From NCBI GenBank assembly GCA_009859145.1, contig VRVR01000001.1:62001-126000 (forward strand): DNA of 64,000 nucleotides, in the 5' to 3' direction. A program made the position numbers and the translations under genes. Below the pieces are notes generated by a model that made no database searches, had not been told where the DNA came from, and saw nothing but the letters and a program-made list of their open reading frames with translations. The stretch's first letter is position 1; every line of letters starts with the position of its first letter. Shown here one piece after another: positions 1 through 9,900 of this stretch. The DNA comes from Andalucia godoyi. Lineage: Eukaryota > Discoba > Jakobea > Jakobida > Andaluciidae.

Positions 1-2
1 GG

Positions 3-1883
3 TTCTATCCGAAAGCACACGTTTTTCAGTACCAGCTGTCAAGCATCAGCGAAACTCCCATCGAGTTCCACGGAATCACCCTTTCATGGGATGCTTCATC
101 CAGCTGCATTATTGCCGCCGTGAATGCTCCTGCACGCGCTCCCGAACACGAGCACGAACAAGAGCACGAAAAAGGATCCAAGCTTGCTGCACTGGATTGG
201 TTTGCAAATGTCAGGATAGAATCGTGTGTGACGTCCTTGTGTTTTACCCGGAGTGATACGCTGGTGGTTTGCAGTCTGGATCGAGTGTGCAGGCTGATTC
301 ATCATCTTCGTTGTGGTTCGCCCCGAGAATACGCAAGCTTTGAACTTCCAGACCGCTTGGAAGCCAACATCGTGATTCCAGGCTCGACGAAATCGCAAGG
401 GATCTGCTTCTTCATTGGGACAAGTACGGGATCCATCCTGTATGTTCAGGATTCCGGTTTCCAGCGCGCAGAACATCAGGCTTATGTTCAGATTGAGGAT
501 CAGAATGAGGAGCGCGATCATGCGCACGCATCTGCGACAAAAATGTTTGAACCGACGATTCAAGTCTTTGAAAGAGGCGATGCGAAGATCACTGCGCTGG
601 CAAGCGTAGCAAGAGGCGGGCAGCAGAAACAGGAATTGCTGGTTTCGGGCGCCGAGGACGGGGCTATTTGTTTCTGGAGTGTGGCAAATCGCACGCTACT
701 GAAAACGGTCCATACTGGCGAGCAGATTGACAGAATTTTCCAGGCTGGAAGGGACGGAAGACTTGTTGTGGCACAGAGTTCAGATGGGTCGCTGACGATT
801 GTGAATCTGAACGCTGTGACACGTGCGATGGATGGGTACAAGGTGCATAGGAAATTCTTCAGCACATCGGGAGACAAGCTGTGGGTTCATCCGACATCCC
901 CGGGGCTTCTATTCGTGGTTTCGGGCTCCAAAGTCCAATTGGTTGACGCGGAATCGTTGAGTCTCGTTTCGTGCTTTTCGTATAATCGCAGCCCAAGTGG
1001 CCATCCGCTGGTCGCCATCGATCCCGCAGACTGGCCCAGCGCTTCCATCCTTTGGATTTCTCCAGAAGAAGAATGCGTCGTGCTTGCGAGTCCCGTGTTC
1101 GGCGTCGTTTCGTTCTCTCTTCGCTCGGATGCCTCGGATTTGAAGACTCGCTTGCACATTCCTGCACAGTTTTCTAACATCATCGATTTTGTGCACACCG
1201 ACTCGGCCAGTGGCTGGTTTGCGGTGACATGCATTAATGGAGAGGTCGTACTGGGTCGCGAAACCCTTGCGCGTGCGGAAAGAGAGTGTGAGGTGGGCGA
1301 CATGCAGGAATCTCCCATGCAGGAATCTCCCATGCAGAAGCAGGGAGCGCAGTGCAAAGTCGGCTTGCTGGCACTATTCCAAAGTTGCATTATTGCACGA
1401 GACAAGGATTCGATGTACGTGTTCAAAGTCTCTTTGGAAGAGGAAGCCATGGCGTCGCTTGTTGTGGATCAGTTCAGGTACATGAATCGTCTCGAGTCGG
1501 GCATTGCCGCCCTTACACTGGACCGCGATCGCGCCGCCACTGCTGTCGAGGCTCTTCAGAATGAAATATCAAGGCTGAAATGCCTCGTTGAACAATCGAC
1601 CGTCCGCGAAACCCAGACCGCCATGGAACTGGCGACTGTGCAAAGCCAAGTAGTGCAGCTGATGGAAACCCAAGAGTTGCTGACGCAGCATCCTTTGTCG
1701 TGTTATTTCAACAGTCTTTTGCGAAATCCAGTTTCTTTCCGTGATCCATTGCCCGAGTATGTCCCCGAGGATCTGCGTCCTGCTTTCAACGGCCTGCTCA
1801 GCGACCTCCAGCATCTCCTTTCACTTCTCTCCTCCGCACCATCTGCTCCTCCTGTCGATCCTTCTCAATATCCATATACGTGA
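3..1883 (+). CDS. WD40-repeat protein with C-terminal coiled coil, 5'-truncated by the window edge; possibly IPI3/WDR18-like
   Basis: The frame is open from base 3 without an ATG, so the true start lies left of the window; 626 residues are visible. Seen: weak beta-propeller blades, the clearest near residues 200-240 with a core LLVSGAEDGAICFWSV, then a coiled coil at about residues 495-560 and a Pro-rich tail. A short Met-Gln-Glu-Ser-Pro tandem repeat lies at 1303-1338. The order of blades followed by a C-terminal helix, and local matches such as a SLD(R/Q) blade followed by an (I/F)xGxxxGSI blade, resemble WDR18/IPI3, the WD40 subunit of the Rix1 complex that acts with the midasin ATPase in late 60S ribosome assembly. 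That assignment is inference. Another divergent WD40 protein is equally possible. WD40 fold confidence is high, family confidence low. Confidence 0.6.
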   Translation, partial: FYPKAHVFQYQLSSISETPIEFHGITLSWDASSSCIIAAVNAPARAPEHEHEQEHEKGSKLAALDWFANVRIESCVTSLCFTRSDTLVVCSLDRVCRLIHHLRCGSPREYASFELPDRLEANIVIPGSTKSQGICFFIGTSTGSILYVQDSGFQRAEHQAYVQIEDQNEERDHAHASATKMFEPTIQVFERGDAKITALASVARGGQQKQELLVSGAEDGAICFWSVANRTLLKTVHTGEQIDRIFQAGRDGRLVVAQSSDGSLTIVNLNAVTRAMDGYKVHRKFFSTSGDKLWVHPTSPGLLFVVSGSKVQLVDAESLSLVSCFSYNRSPSGHPLVAIDPADWPSASILWISPEEECVVLASPVFGVVSFSLRSDASDLKTRLHIPAQFSNIIDFVHTDSASGWFAVTCINGEVVLGRETLARAERECEVGDMQESPMQESPMQKQGAQCKVGLLALFQSCIIARDKDSMYVFKVSLEEEAMASLVVDQFRYMNRLESGIAALTLDRDRAATAVEALQNEISRLKCLVEQSTVRETQTAMELATVQSQVVQLMETQELLTQHPLSCYFNSLLRNPVSFRDPLPEYVPEDLRPAFNGLLSDLQHLLSLLSSAPSAPPVDPSQYPYT

Positions 1884-2786
1884 AGGACTCCAAAGACGTG
1901 CTTCTCCTCAAAATCTCATTTTATTGAATTTTTTCTTCCCCAACTGCTTCTTACAGCCTTCATAGATCCTAGTGCTTCATCATGAATACGATTTTTTCAC
2001 AACGCAGCAAAAGAAACAACACTGAAGACTGAGAGAGCCAAAAAAATAAGAATATAAAAACAGAAAAAGGATAAAAAGGACCATAGCAGCTGTCGCGAGA
2101 GAAAGCAATGTGGAAACCAGTTGTTATTTTAAAAAAATGATTTTCTCTCTGTGCCGCTCGCCAAGACATGAATCATGATTGACCCATCATCGGGCTAAGC
2201 TGTCACCCGAAGACAGATTCAATTTGGGACGAGCACCAACTCTTCAATGCAGATTGCTCTGCATCAACGGGTCATCGCTTCTTCTTCTTGCTCTCGGCCT
2301 CCGACGAGAGGAGATCACCGGGTGTCTTGGTTCTCGGTGTCTTCAAGCATGGCTGGCGTGGGTTTGTTGGGAAGATCCCTCTTTGGAGCCATGAGATGTT
2401 TTGTCTTTGTCTTTTTGATGAGATGCTGCTTGAGGGTTCGATGATAAAATACACAAACAAACGGAAAGAATAAACAGAGAGAACGAAACAAATAGAAATC
2501 CTGGAGTGGACTACGGTAGGAAAATCGTATTGTTTGATGTCCAACGTTGAAGCACAAAAGCTGTCAGCCGTTTGGACAGTTTCACATATGTGGACTCTCC
2601 AAAACAAAAGGGAAGAAAGAGGCATTCCTCTCTCTCTCTCTCTCTTTTTCTCCTCACTCTCTCTGTGTGTGCTGATTGTCTTTTCCAGTTTTGAAATTTT
2701 TCTTCTTCTTTATTTTTTGTGCAATTTCACATCACCACCCACTCACGCGCAGACCGACAAGAAAAAGAAGGGAAATAAAAAAGGAA
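1884..2786. other. Intergenic region between the WD40 gene and SPAG16
   Basis: This gap holds the 3' flank of the WD40 gene, the dispersed repeat R1 copy A (2154-2539, annotated separately) and the 5' leader of SPAG16. The leader has a CT microsatellite at about 2627-2646 and is pyrimidine-rich down to the start codon. I see no convincing full-length gene; the reading frames here are short and overlap on both strands. Confidence 0.6.
2154..2539 (-). repeat. Dispersed repeat R1, copy A (inverted relative to copy B at 24708-25324)
   Basis: Read on the minus strand, this segment shares ordered blocks with 24708-25324: a CATCAAACAAT block, a CCTACCGTAGTC block, a block beginning ATCGAACCCT and continuing AAGCAGCATCT, and a last block ending TTGGCGAGCG. 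Similarity is roughly 75-80% by eye within blocks, while spacers differ in length. One block contains an ATG-initiated micro-ORF (2392-2315 minus, 25 codons) whose first 19 codons match the 19-codon frame of copy B, with about half of the differences at silent third positions. It could be an old mobile element, a duplicated short gene, or an RNA gene. Confidence 0.55.
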
Positions 2787-4760
2787 ATGTCTACGAAGCT
2801 AAAGGAGACGTATGTGTTGGAAGAAGTTGATTTCGACCCGGATGATGACGATGACGACGTTGATATTGCGGCTGTTGATGTTCCTTCGGATGCAGAGTCG
2901 GATGGCGATGACACTGGGTTTGTAGAACATCCGGAGACATCGCAAGGAGATGAAGAGGACTTTGAGTCGATGGTCCGAAGTCTGCAGAAGTCGAAACTCC
3001 AGGATAAATCGTCTACCTCGAATCTGAATGGGACTTCACTGTCGAGCACGAGTGTGCCTCGTGGACAGGTGTCTAAGCGTCCGGAAGTTGTGGATGACTT
3101 TATCCGCAACTTTTTGATAAAGTCTGGGATGATGAAAACGCTCGATGCGTTTCAGTCGGAGTGGTACGATGCGATTTCGTCGGGAAAGATTGACGCGCAG
3201 AGAACGAATTCAGTTCCAGACATTTATTTGATGAACCAGGCACTGGAGGAACGGATCTTGACGATGGAGACAGAGCTGAACCATGCAAAGGAAGTGGCAC
3301 AAAAGGCAAAGGCCACGTGGGACAAGTTCCGCAAAGAACGGGACTTTCACAGAATGCATCATCGAAGAGTCGTGCAAGAAAAGAACAAGTTGGTCAAGGA
3401 CATTCAGCGGCTTCAAAAGCATTATGAAAACTACGAACCGACATTGAACGAAATGAAGCGAAAGTACGAACTGGCAATGAAGGAAAAGATGCTCACGAAA
3501 ATCGAGCGAGACAAGATCGCGGCGAGGGCAGATGCCCTCGAAGCGAGCATGGCAGCTACTACAGGAAACGGAGGAGTCCCGTCGACTGCTGCATCGGGCT
3601 CGGCATCCGTCATGGGCTCGCGCTCAAGGCTTGGGCACAGCACCACAGGGCACAAGGCAACTTCTGGAGCGTCAAGCGCAGCTGGAACAAAGAAACTGTC
3701 TGCCACCGCGACTGGCACAGGGACTGGTGTTGCAACTGGTGGGATGAGGTCGCCTTCGTCTGCAGGACTGGAGGGGACTGGGAAGAATGGTGCGACCGCC
3801 TCGTTTGCACAGCTTCCGGCGGATGCTCGTGTGAATCCGTACTTGGATGTGGAGTTTGAACCGACTGCTGTGGACCGATTTTCGATGCGAAACACTCGAA
3901 ATGGAGCGCACTCAATGGCGATCGCAAACGTGGCGATCCATCCCAGAAAGCCCGTGGTTGCGACCGTGTCGGATGATACGACTTGGAAGCTGTGGTCGCT
4001 GCCAGGTGGCGAGCTGATCATGTCTGGTGAGGGTCACAAGGACTGGGTTTCTGGCTGTGACTTCCATCCGAGAGGAACCCATTTGGCAACATCGTCAGGC
4101 GATGGCACGATCAAGATATGGGATTTTGCGTCTGCGTCGTGCGTGTCGACGTTCGCCGATCATTCGCAAGCAGTGTGGTCCTGTGCATTCCATGACGGCG
4201 GCGACTTTTTGGTTTCTGGTTCGTTGGACCATACCGCAAAGCTGTGGGATGTGCAAAATGGAAAGTGTCGAACAACACTTCGCGGGCATCTGGATTCTGT
4301 GAACCACGTTACTTTCCAGCCGTTTTCCAATCTCGTGTGCACTGCCTCCGGAGACAAGACTGTTTCTGTGTGGGACTGCCGATCGGGAATGTGCATTCAG
4401 ACGTTCTATGGCCACCAAAATGCAGTGAATCATGTTTCGTTTGCGCTTCGCGGAGATGCTATTGCTTCTGCGGATGCCGACGGCGTGGTCAAGATCTGGG
4501 ATGCAAGAATGGTTGCCGAGCGCTGTCACATCTTTGCTGGCCCGCATCCGTCGAATAAGTCTGTGTTTGATCGATCCGGGGCGATCCTTGTCATTGCTTC
4601 GGATGACGGAAAGATTAAGGTTGCCGACACAGAGTCTGGAAACATCATTTCCGAGCTCTCGGGACATGAGGATGCCGTGCAGGCTGTTGCATTCGACAAG
4701 GATTCTTCATTCCTCGTCTCGGCTGGCGCCGACTGTTCTTTCCGATACTGGAGTATGTAA
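2787..4760 (+). CDS. SPAG16: SPAG16 / PF20, WD40 protein of the axonemal central pair
   Basis: PF20/SPAG16 sits on the C2 microtubule bridge of the central apparatus and is needed for central-pair stability and flagellar motility (known for the family). I chose the ATG at 2787, in an AAA-rich context; the frame is open further upstream but that part is leader. The product is 657 residues, close to the usual 600-640. Seen: an acidic N-terminus with a run of Asp, a LisH-like segment near residues 105-130 (DDFIRNFLIKSGMMKTLDAF), a conserved coiled coil at about 145-250, a Gly/Ser/Thr linker, and seven WD40 repeats from about residue 370 to the end. AATAAA lies about 35 bp past the stop. It converges with the minus-strand gene at 4906, 145 bp away. 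No introns. Confidence 0.95.
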   Translation: MSTKLKETYVLEEVDFDPDDDDDDVDIAAVDVPSDAESDGDDTGFVEHPETSQGDEEDFESMVRSLQKSKLQDKSSTSNLNGTSLSSTSVPRGQVSKRPEVVDDFIRNFLIKSGMMKTLDAFQSEWYDAISSGKIDAQRTNSVPDIYLMNQALEERILTMETELNHAKEVAQKAKATWDKFRKERDFHRMHHRRVVQEKNKLVKDIQRLQKHYENYEPTLNEMKRKYELAMKEKMLTKIERDKIAARADALEASMAATTGNGGVPSTAASGSASVMGSRSRLGHSTTGHKATSGASSAAGTKKLSATATGTGTGVATGGMRSPSSAGLEGTGKNGATASFAQLPADARVNPYLDVEFEPTAVDRFSMRNTRNGAHSMAIANVAIHPRKPVVATVSDDTTWKLWSLPGGELIMSGEGHKDWVSGCDFHPRGTHLATSSGDGTIKIWDFASASCVSTFADHSQAVWSCAFHDGGDFLVSGSLDHTAKLWDVQNGKCRTTLRGHLDSVNHVTFQPFSNLVCTASGDKTVSVWDCRSGMCIQTFYGHQNAVNHVSFALRGDAIASADADGVVKIWDARMVAERCHIFAGPHPSNKSVFDRSGAILVIASDDGKIKVADTESGNIISELSGHEDAVQAVAFDKDSSFLVSAGADCSFRYWSM

Positions 4761-4905
4761 CTCCTACTCACATCCGCACCGCCAATCAGAAAAACGGAAA
4801 TAAAAACAAAGGAAAACCAGGAAAAACAAAAAAGAAGCGACATGACGGGCTATATTATGTACATCTATACCGAACCCGGGTTGAACATGCTATACAATAC
4901 ATTCT

Positions 4906-5850
4906 TCAGAAACCTCCTGGTTCGGACTCTTCGTCGCTGCTGCTTAGGAGCGTCTGATCATACGCATATCCTCTTCTTCGAGAAAAGCTGGTGATTTGAT
5001 CGTAGCCAAATTTCGCAACCGGAATCATGACAACGGCCCCTGCAATGGCAAAGACAATCCTGAGCGCCAGCGAACCGGAAAACACGGCAAATACAAAGCA
5101 CAATGCAGATATGGAGAGCAACGACACAGCGGAAAGCACGTCTCGGCACGACGCGCTGTTTCGCAGCCTTCGAAACCACGCATGATTGGGAAGTCCCAGC
5201 GCGCCTGGTCCAGGTGCAGCAAACACGGGCTCATTTGAAACTGACCGAATCTCACTTGGGGAGTACACTGGCGAACGCATGTTATGCACGGCATGCTGCC
5301 GAGTCTGTGCATCACGGCTTCCATTCTCATACCTGTTCTCGGTCTCCATCCCGTCCCCATCTTCTTTCGCACTCCGTGCATCCACCACACCCGCACGACG
5401 GTTGCCCAAAGCGTCCGTAGGGATCGCCTCGGAGGGATGGTTGGGGAGCAGAGGAAATCGTGTGCCGAGCGGCGGTGAGTGGCGAGAAAGCGGCTGCAAC
5501 TCATACCGGACCGATAAGTCCAGCGCCACGGTCGTCGCAGACACCGGACCAGAAAAAGACCCGCTGCTGTAGTGCGAGGCATGGTCCGCGAGCGGAGACC
5601 CAGGCGATGCTGGAACATATTGACTTGATGCTAGCTTCGGAACCCGATAAGCGTCATCGTCCTCATCCGAATCGTCGACACCTTCAACATTCACTACGAC
5701 CGTTTCCGCCTCATGAACGCCGACCTGATTCCGGAGATCAGAGAGCGGGACCGGGACCGGGACCGGGAGCGGCAACGGTGGAGGTGGATCAAAGGACATT
5801 GCGCTCTTGTACATCGAATCAGAAGACTCGGAACCATTGAAATCGGACAT
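4906..5850 (-). CDS. Hypothetical protein with two C-terminal membrane segments
   Basis: I do not recognise this 314-residue protein. Seen: a long soluble N-terminal part with a Pro-Val run near residues 22-38 (encoded by a GGACCG-type repeat at 5753-5775), an Asp/Glu patch near residue 60, and many Ser and Pro. Then come two adjacent hydrophobic helices at about residues 237-286, a short Arg cluster, and an acidic tail that ends Glu-Pro-Gly-Gly-Phe. The layout suggests a tail-anchored hairpin membrane protein with a disordered cytosolic domain; this is inference. The ATG at 5850 opens the frame. It shares a 457-bp divergent intergenic region with EMC4. Confidence 0.7.
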   Translation of the reverse strand: MSDFNGSESSDSMYKSAMSFDPPPPLPLPVPVPVPLSDLRNQVGVHEAETVVVNVEGVDDSDEDDDAYRVPKLASSQYVPASPGSPLADHASHYSSGSFSGPVSATTVALDLSVRYELQPLSRHSPPLGTRFPLLPNHPSEAIPTDALGNRRAGVVDARSAKEDGDGMETENRYENGSRDAQTRQHAVHNMRSPVYSPSEIRSVSNEPVFAAPGPGALGLPNHAWFRRLRNSASCRDVLSAVSLLSISALCFVFAVFSGSLALRIVFAIAGAVVMIPVAKFGYDQITSFSRRRGYAYDQTLLSSSDEESEPGGF

Positions 5851-6228
5851 TTCTGTTCTCTAAGCGGGCATTTTCTCAATTTGATACTTTAAAAGCTGAA
5901 GCGGCAAAAAAAGAAAAAGGAGGATGAAAAAGAAGCAGGAGACAAAAGGTGAGGTTGAGTCCGTTTGCACTCTCCCGGTCAGCCAGTCATGTCAGCCAGC
6001 TGCTGTGGCTTTCCACTGCAGATCAAGTGAATGGTGAATAAAAAATCCTATCGTGCAACTCGGATCGTGCAATGGGCGTTGTGGTTGTTTTTTACGACTG
6101 CGAAAACTCGGTCGCGAGAGAAGCCCCCGAGTCCTTCCAAGTCTTGAGCAACTCTTTCATTCTGTTTATCGTTTTGCTATTGTATGTGTCATTGTTGAGA
6201 GAGAGCTGGTGAGTCAGCGAGTCAGCGG

Positions 6229-6286
<58 letters not shown>

Positions 6287-6307
6287 TCTAAGAGAAATAC
6301 TTGAAGA
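5851..6307. other. Divergent intergenic region upstream of EMC4 and the two-TM gene
   Basis: This should hold both promoters. It has an A-rich stretch near 5905-5935 and, just before the EMC4 start codon, the compound TG/AG microsatellite at 6229-6284. I see no coding sequence that I can support. Confidence 0.5.
6229..6284. repeat. (TG)n(AG)n compound microsatellite in the EMC4 5' leader
   Basis: About 12 TG dinucleotides are followed directly by about 10 AG dinucleotides, ending 24 bp before the EMC4 ATG. This is alternating purine-pyrimidine sequence joined to a homopurine tract. Confidence 0.9.
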
Positions 6308-6835
6308 ATGCCAAAGTTTGGAAGTTCTGTAGTGCTGCTTTCTGAGCTTCCTTCGCCTGCGGGATTCAAGCCTTCAACGTTTTCCCATTCTTCATCATCG
6401 TCATCTTCTTCTTCTTCGCCAGCAACGTCGTATCTGACGAGTGATGGCGTCAAGTCTGAGAAGTCGAGCAAGGATATGGAGCTTATTCAGAAAAAGGTGG
6501 CGCAGTTAGCACGGTCTCCAGTGCAAAAGATCTTCATGGTGGCGCTCATGTCGTACATGACTGGGTCTGGCATGAACATCATGACGCTGCTGATGATGTT
6601 CATGATGACTATGCAAACAGTAACTCCAATCTTCAGCGTCGGGTCTGCATTTCAGCAATTTGAAGGCTTGGGTGTTGCACTGCTGGTTCCAAAGCTGCAG
6701 TACATCGTGATTCATCTGGTCGGTTTCGGAATCATGCTCTTCAAGGGACATTCCATGGGCTTGCTTCGATTGTCCGGGCGGCAGTTCCCTATTCCCGAGT
6801 CTCCCTGGGGTGCTATCACAGGATCCATACACTAG
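6308..6835 (+). CDS. EMC4: ER membrane protein complex subunit 4
   Basis: EMC4 is a membrane subunit of the EMC insertase, which places tail-anchored and multi-pass proteins in the endoplasmic reticulum membrane (known). The product is 175 residues, close to the usual 180. Seen: a Ser-rich N-terminus, then a conserved amphipathic lead-in, a helix dense in Met (residues about 75-105), and further hydrophobic segments ending in the conserved GFGIMLFKGHSMGLL region and a short polar tail. The ATG at 6308 opens the frame; the leader carries a TG/AG microsatellite. It converges with DNAH10, leaving 138 bp between the stops. No introns. Confidence 0.88.
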   Translation: MPKFGSSVVLLSELPSPAGFKPSTFSHSSSSSSSSSSPATSYLTSDGVKSEKSSKDMELIQKKVAQLARSPVQKIFMVALMSYMTGSGMNIMTLLMMFMMTMQTVTPIFSVGSAFQQFEGLGVALLVPKLQYIVIHLVGFGIMLFKGHSMGLLRLSGRQFPIPESPWGAITGSIH

Positions 6836-6973
6836 GAAGTAAAAGCAACCGCAACAGCAGCAACAGTGAACGAGTTAGTATGAATGGAAGACGGACGAAT
6901 GTGCAGAAAGACGAGGTGATTTTACAAACAACAAATCAGCGCATGAACAGAAGAAGAAGAACCCGCAGAGAGA

Positions 6974-9900
6974 TCATTTGACGTTGAGGCACAAAGCAAC
7001 GCCTTGAAGCACCCAGTGCGAAACGTGGTCCTCGGTCGTGAGATCGGCATCAAAAACATGGCCGACACCGCCGGGACTGCGGCGAGATTGTGTGACGTAG
7101 ACTGGGGTGCGGAACGTGTTCTGCAGCTTGAGCTTCGACGCTTCAATGGGAATGACCTGCATAATCGGCAGCGCCTGAACAAGGACCTTGGGATCTTGCC
7201 GCCGCAGGCAGCTGTGCTCGTAGTCCCACGCAGCACCCTCAATGTAGAGACCGGAAATGAAACAGCCATCCACTAACTTCTCAGGAACTTCGTCGTCCGT
7301 GCGATACGTGGTGACCTTGGTATACAGAGTTGACTTGTCCAGAGGCCACAGGTACCGGCGGCACGTTGTCTGGACGAGAGCAGTGAGGTAAGACTCGGGA
7401 ATGTGCAATCCGGACAGCCACATGATCTTGGGATCGCCTTCTTGAATCCACAGTCGGTACTGGTTAAACCGGCGAGTAAAGTGCTCCAGCCAGGCACCTA
7501 GCGACTTCTCAGTCGACGGGGCCAGTTTCCGCCACATGTTCGGCAACGCTCCATTGAAAACCGCAAACGCCAGTTCATCAAGTTCGGCAGACATACCGAT
7601 TTCTCCAACAAGAGCTCGCTGCAGATCGCGGAGGGACAGGCGCATGCGAGCAATGAGATCGTTCCAGCGTTCGAGCTCCTGCAGTAAAACGACCTGCGTA
7701 GGAGATGGAACACCCATCCCTTTTGCAATAAGGGCGCGATCAAAGTCCTCCGGGATCTTTTCCTGGATGGACCGAGCGACTTGGGCGATATAATCTTCAC
7801 GAGAGATACCGCCTGCCGCACCACCAACACGAGGCTGAAGTTCAATCAGATCTGTCCACAGCTGTTGGGAGGATGCCGTCAGGTATCCAATTTCGGCATT
7901 CGGATGAAGACCAAAAACCTCGGGAGAGTTCACAAGCATCATTTCCTCAATGCGACTCGCGTAGACATCGCGATGCAGCTTCTCGATGCCAGAATTAGGA
8001 GGAAGAGCGTAATCCACATTCTTTTCGGGATTGTGGTGGAAGTGGAACGGTTGGAACGTATCGAACAAGAAGTCCCCCATGTACTCATTCAAGTAAGTAA
8101 CGAGAATGCGACGATCATACGAATCCGTAACACGACCGCCGTACATGGCTTCACCGACGAGGTACCGAAGAGACGCAAACGGAACAGGATCATTGTACTC
8201 CAAAGCTTTGTTAAGATACGTTGATATAAGCATCATCGACACTCGGAAATCAGACTCGTTGAAATCATAGGCCACATTCCACCCAATCTTTCCGTACTTG
8301 CGTCGTTCCTGCACCACAGCGTGGAAGAATGTCAATACGTATACAAGAGGTCGGAATGCAGGATGCAGGCACTCGTTCAAGGCTTCTTCAGAAATCTTGG
8401 CAAACGTGGAACGCATGTTCAACTTCAGACCATTGGGGGGTTCTGTGACGACCTTTAGAGAGCGCTGCAGAATACCGATCGGGAACTGGTCCGAAGGCTC
8501 CGTGGTCATCCACAGACGGAAATCAAGATGCGGCTTGTCTATCTTCTCGAGGATCTTTTCAAGCGATCGCAGCCACTGAATGAGCAAGTGGCAGTTCTGC
8601 AGCAACACCCATTGACCACGTGTCACTGCAGTTTCCACCATCTGCTGCGCAATGGGGCCCTGTCCTTGACCAAGCGCAATGTACTTCATGCGATTGCCAC
8701 CCATTCCAAGTTTGTCTGCAAGTTTGAAGATGTCCGATGCAGGATCTGCACCAGGAGAAATCATGCACACGATCGGCGAAAACGGAGAACTCTGGCGGAA
8801 CACGTTTTCGTAGTTCAGTACAGGTGGTTGAACGAAGCGGTCGCTCATCCTCGATTCAATGAACAGCTGGACGCCAACATAAATACGATCGACACGGAAA
8901 CATCGCAGCAGGCAAAGCTTCTGGAATGAATTCAACGTCTCCGAGTATCCCATCGGGAATGTCACGGACTCCGGTGCTTCCAGATCGTACCAGTTCTTCC
9001 ACTCCGCTTCGTGTCCGGAAACATCATCAAGAATGGAACTGAAAGCATCGCTGAGCGTAACAATGCGATTCATATCTTCCCACCCCTGATCAGTCAACCA
9101 CGAAAACGGCTTCTTACGGCTGGACTTCGTAAGGGACAAATTTCCCTTCAGGAAGAAATCCAGCTCCGACAAATTCAGGTCGCCCTCCCCCTCCATGATA
9201 CGCAGTGTCATTTGGAACGAAAACATCAACTTGTGGCGCTCGAAGATTCCCGTACACGTATAATTGTACGCACTGATTGTAAGGTAGTCAATGATGTTCT
9301 CCAATCGTTGATCAATCATCGAAGACATTTCAGAACGCTGCAGCGATGCCCGGAAAACATCATTCAAGTACGAATCCAGAGAATACTCGTACATCGTATT
9401 GATGACGGACAATCCAGACATGACGAAGAATAGGATAGAACCTCGCTTTGCAACAGGAGAGTACAACATACGCGCCTTCTCGATCTCCTTCGCAGTCTCT
9501 TCCGCGGCACCCAGCTTTTCCTGAATTTCAGCAGCCTTGTTCTTCGTGTTCTCCAGCGTCTTGATGAGATCTTCATTGTCGAGAATATTACCTGTCGCCA
9601 TTGCCAGCTCGCGCAGCAGAGAGTCCTCAAGTTCTTTCAGCAGTCCCTTATTCTCAGACATTTCCTGAACCAGACGTTCACGCTGTTCCTCCAAGTCCGC
9701 ACGTTCGTAGCCAACGACGACGTTCAGCAGCTGGTCCTGCAAACCCTGCTGCGTCACGGAATAGTTGATGAGCATCGTTTTGCCGGACACCTCGGGAGTG
9801 TAATGGGGATTGCTGATCTTGGTGCACATGTACAATCGGAAATTGGCATCCCACTCAACAAGCTTGTCACCGAGCATGATTTCTCTACGATTTCCGCCCC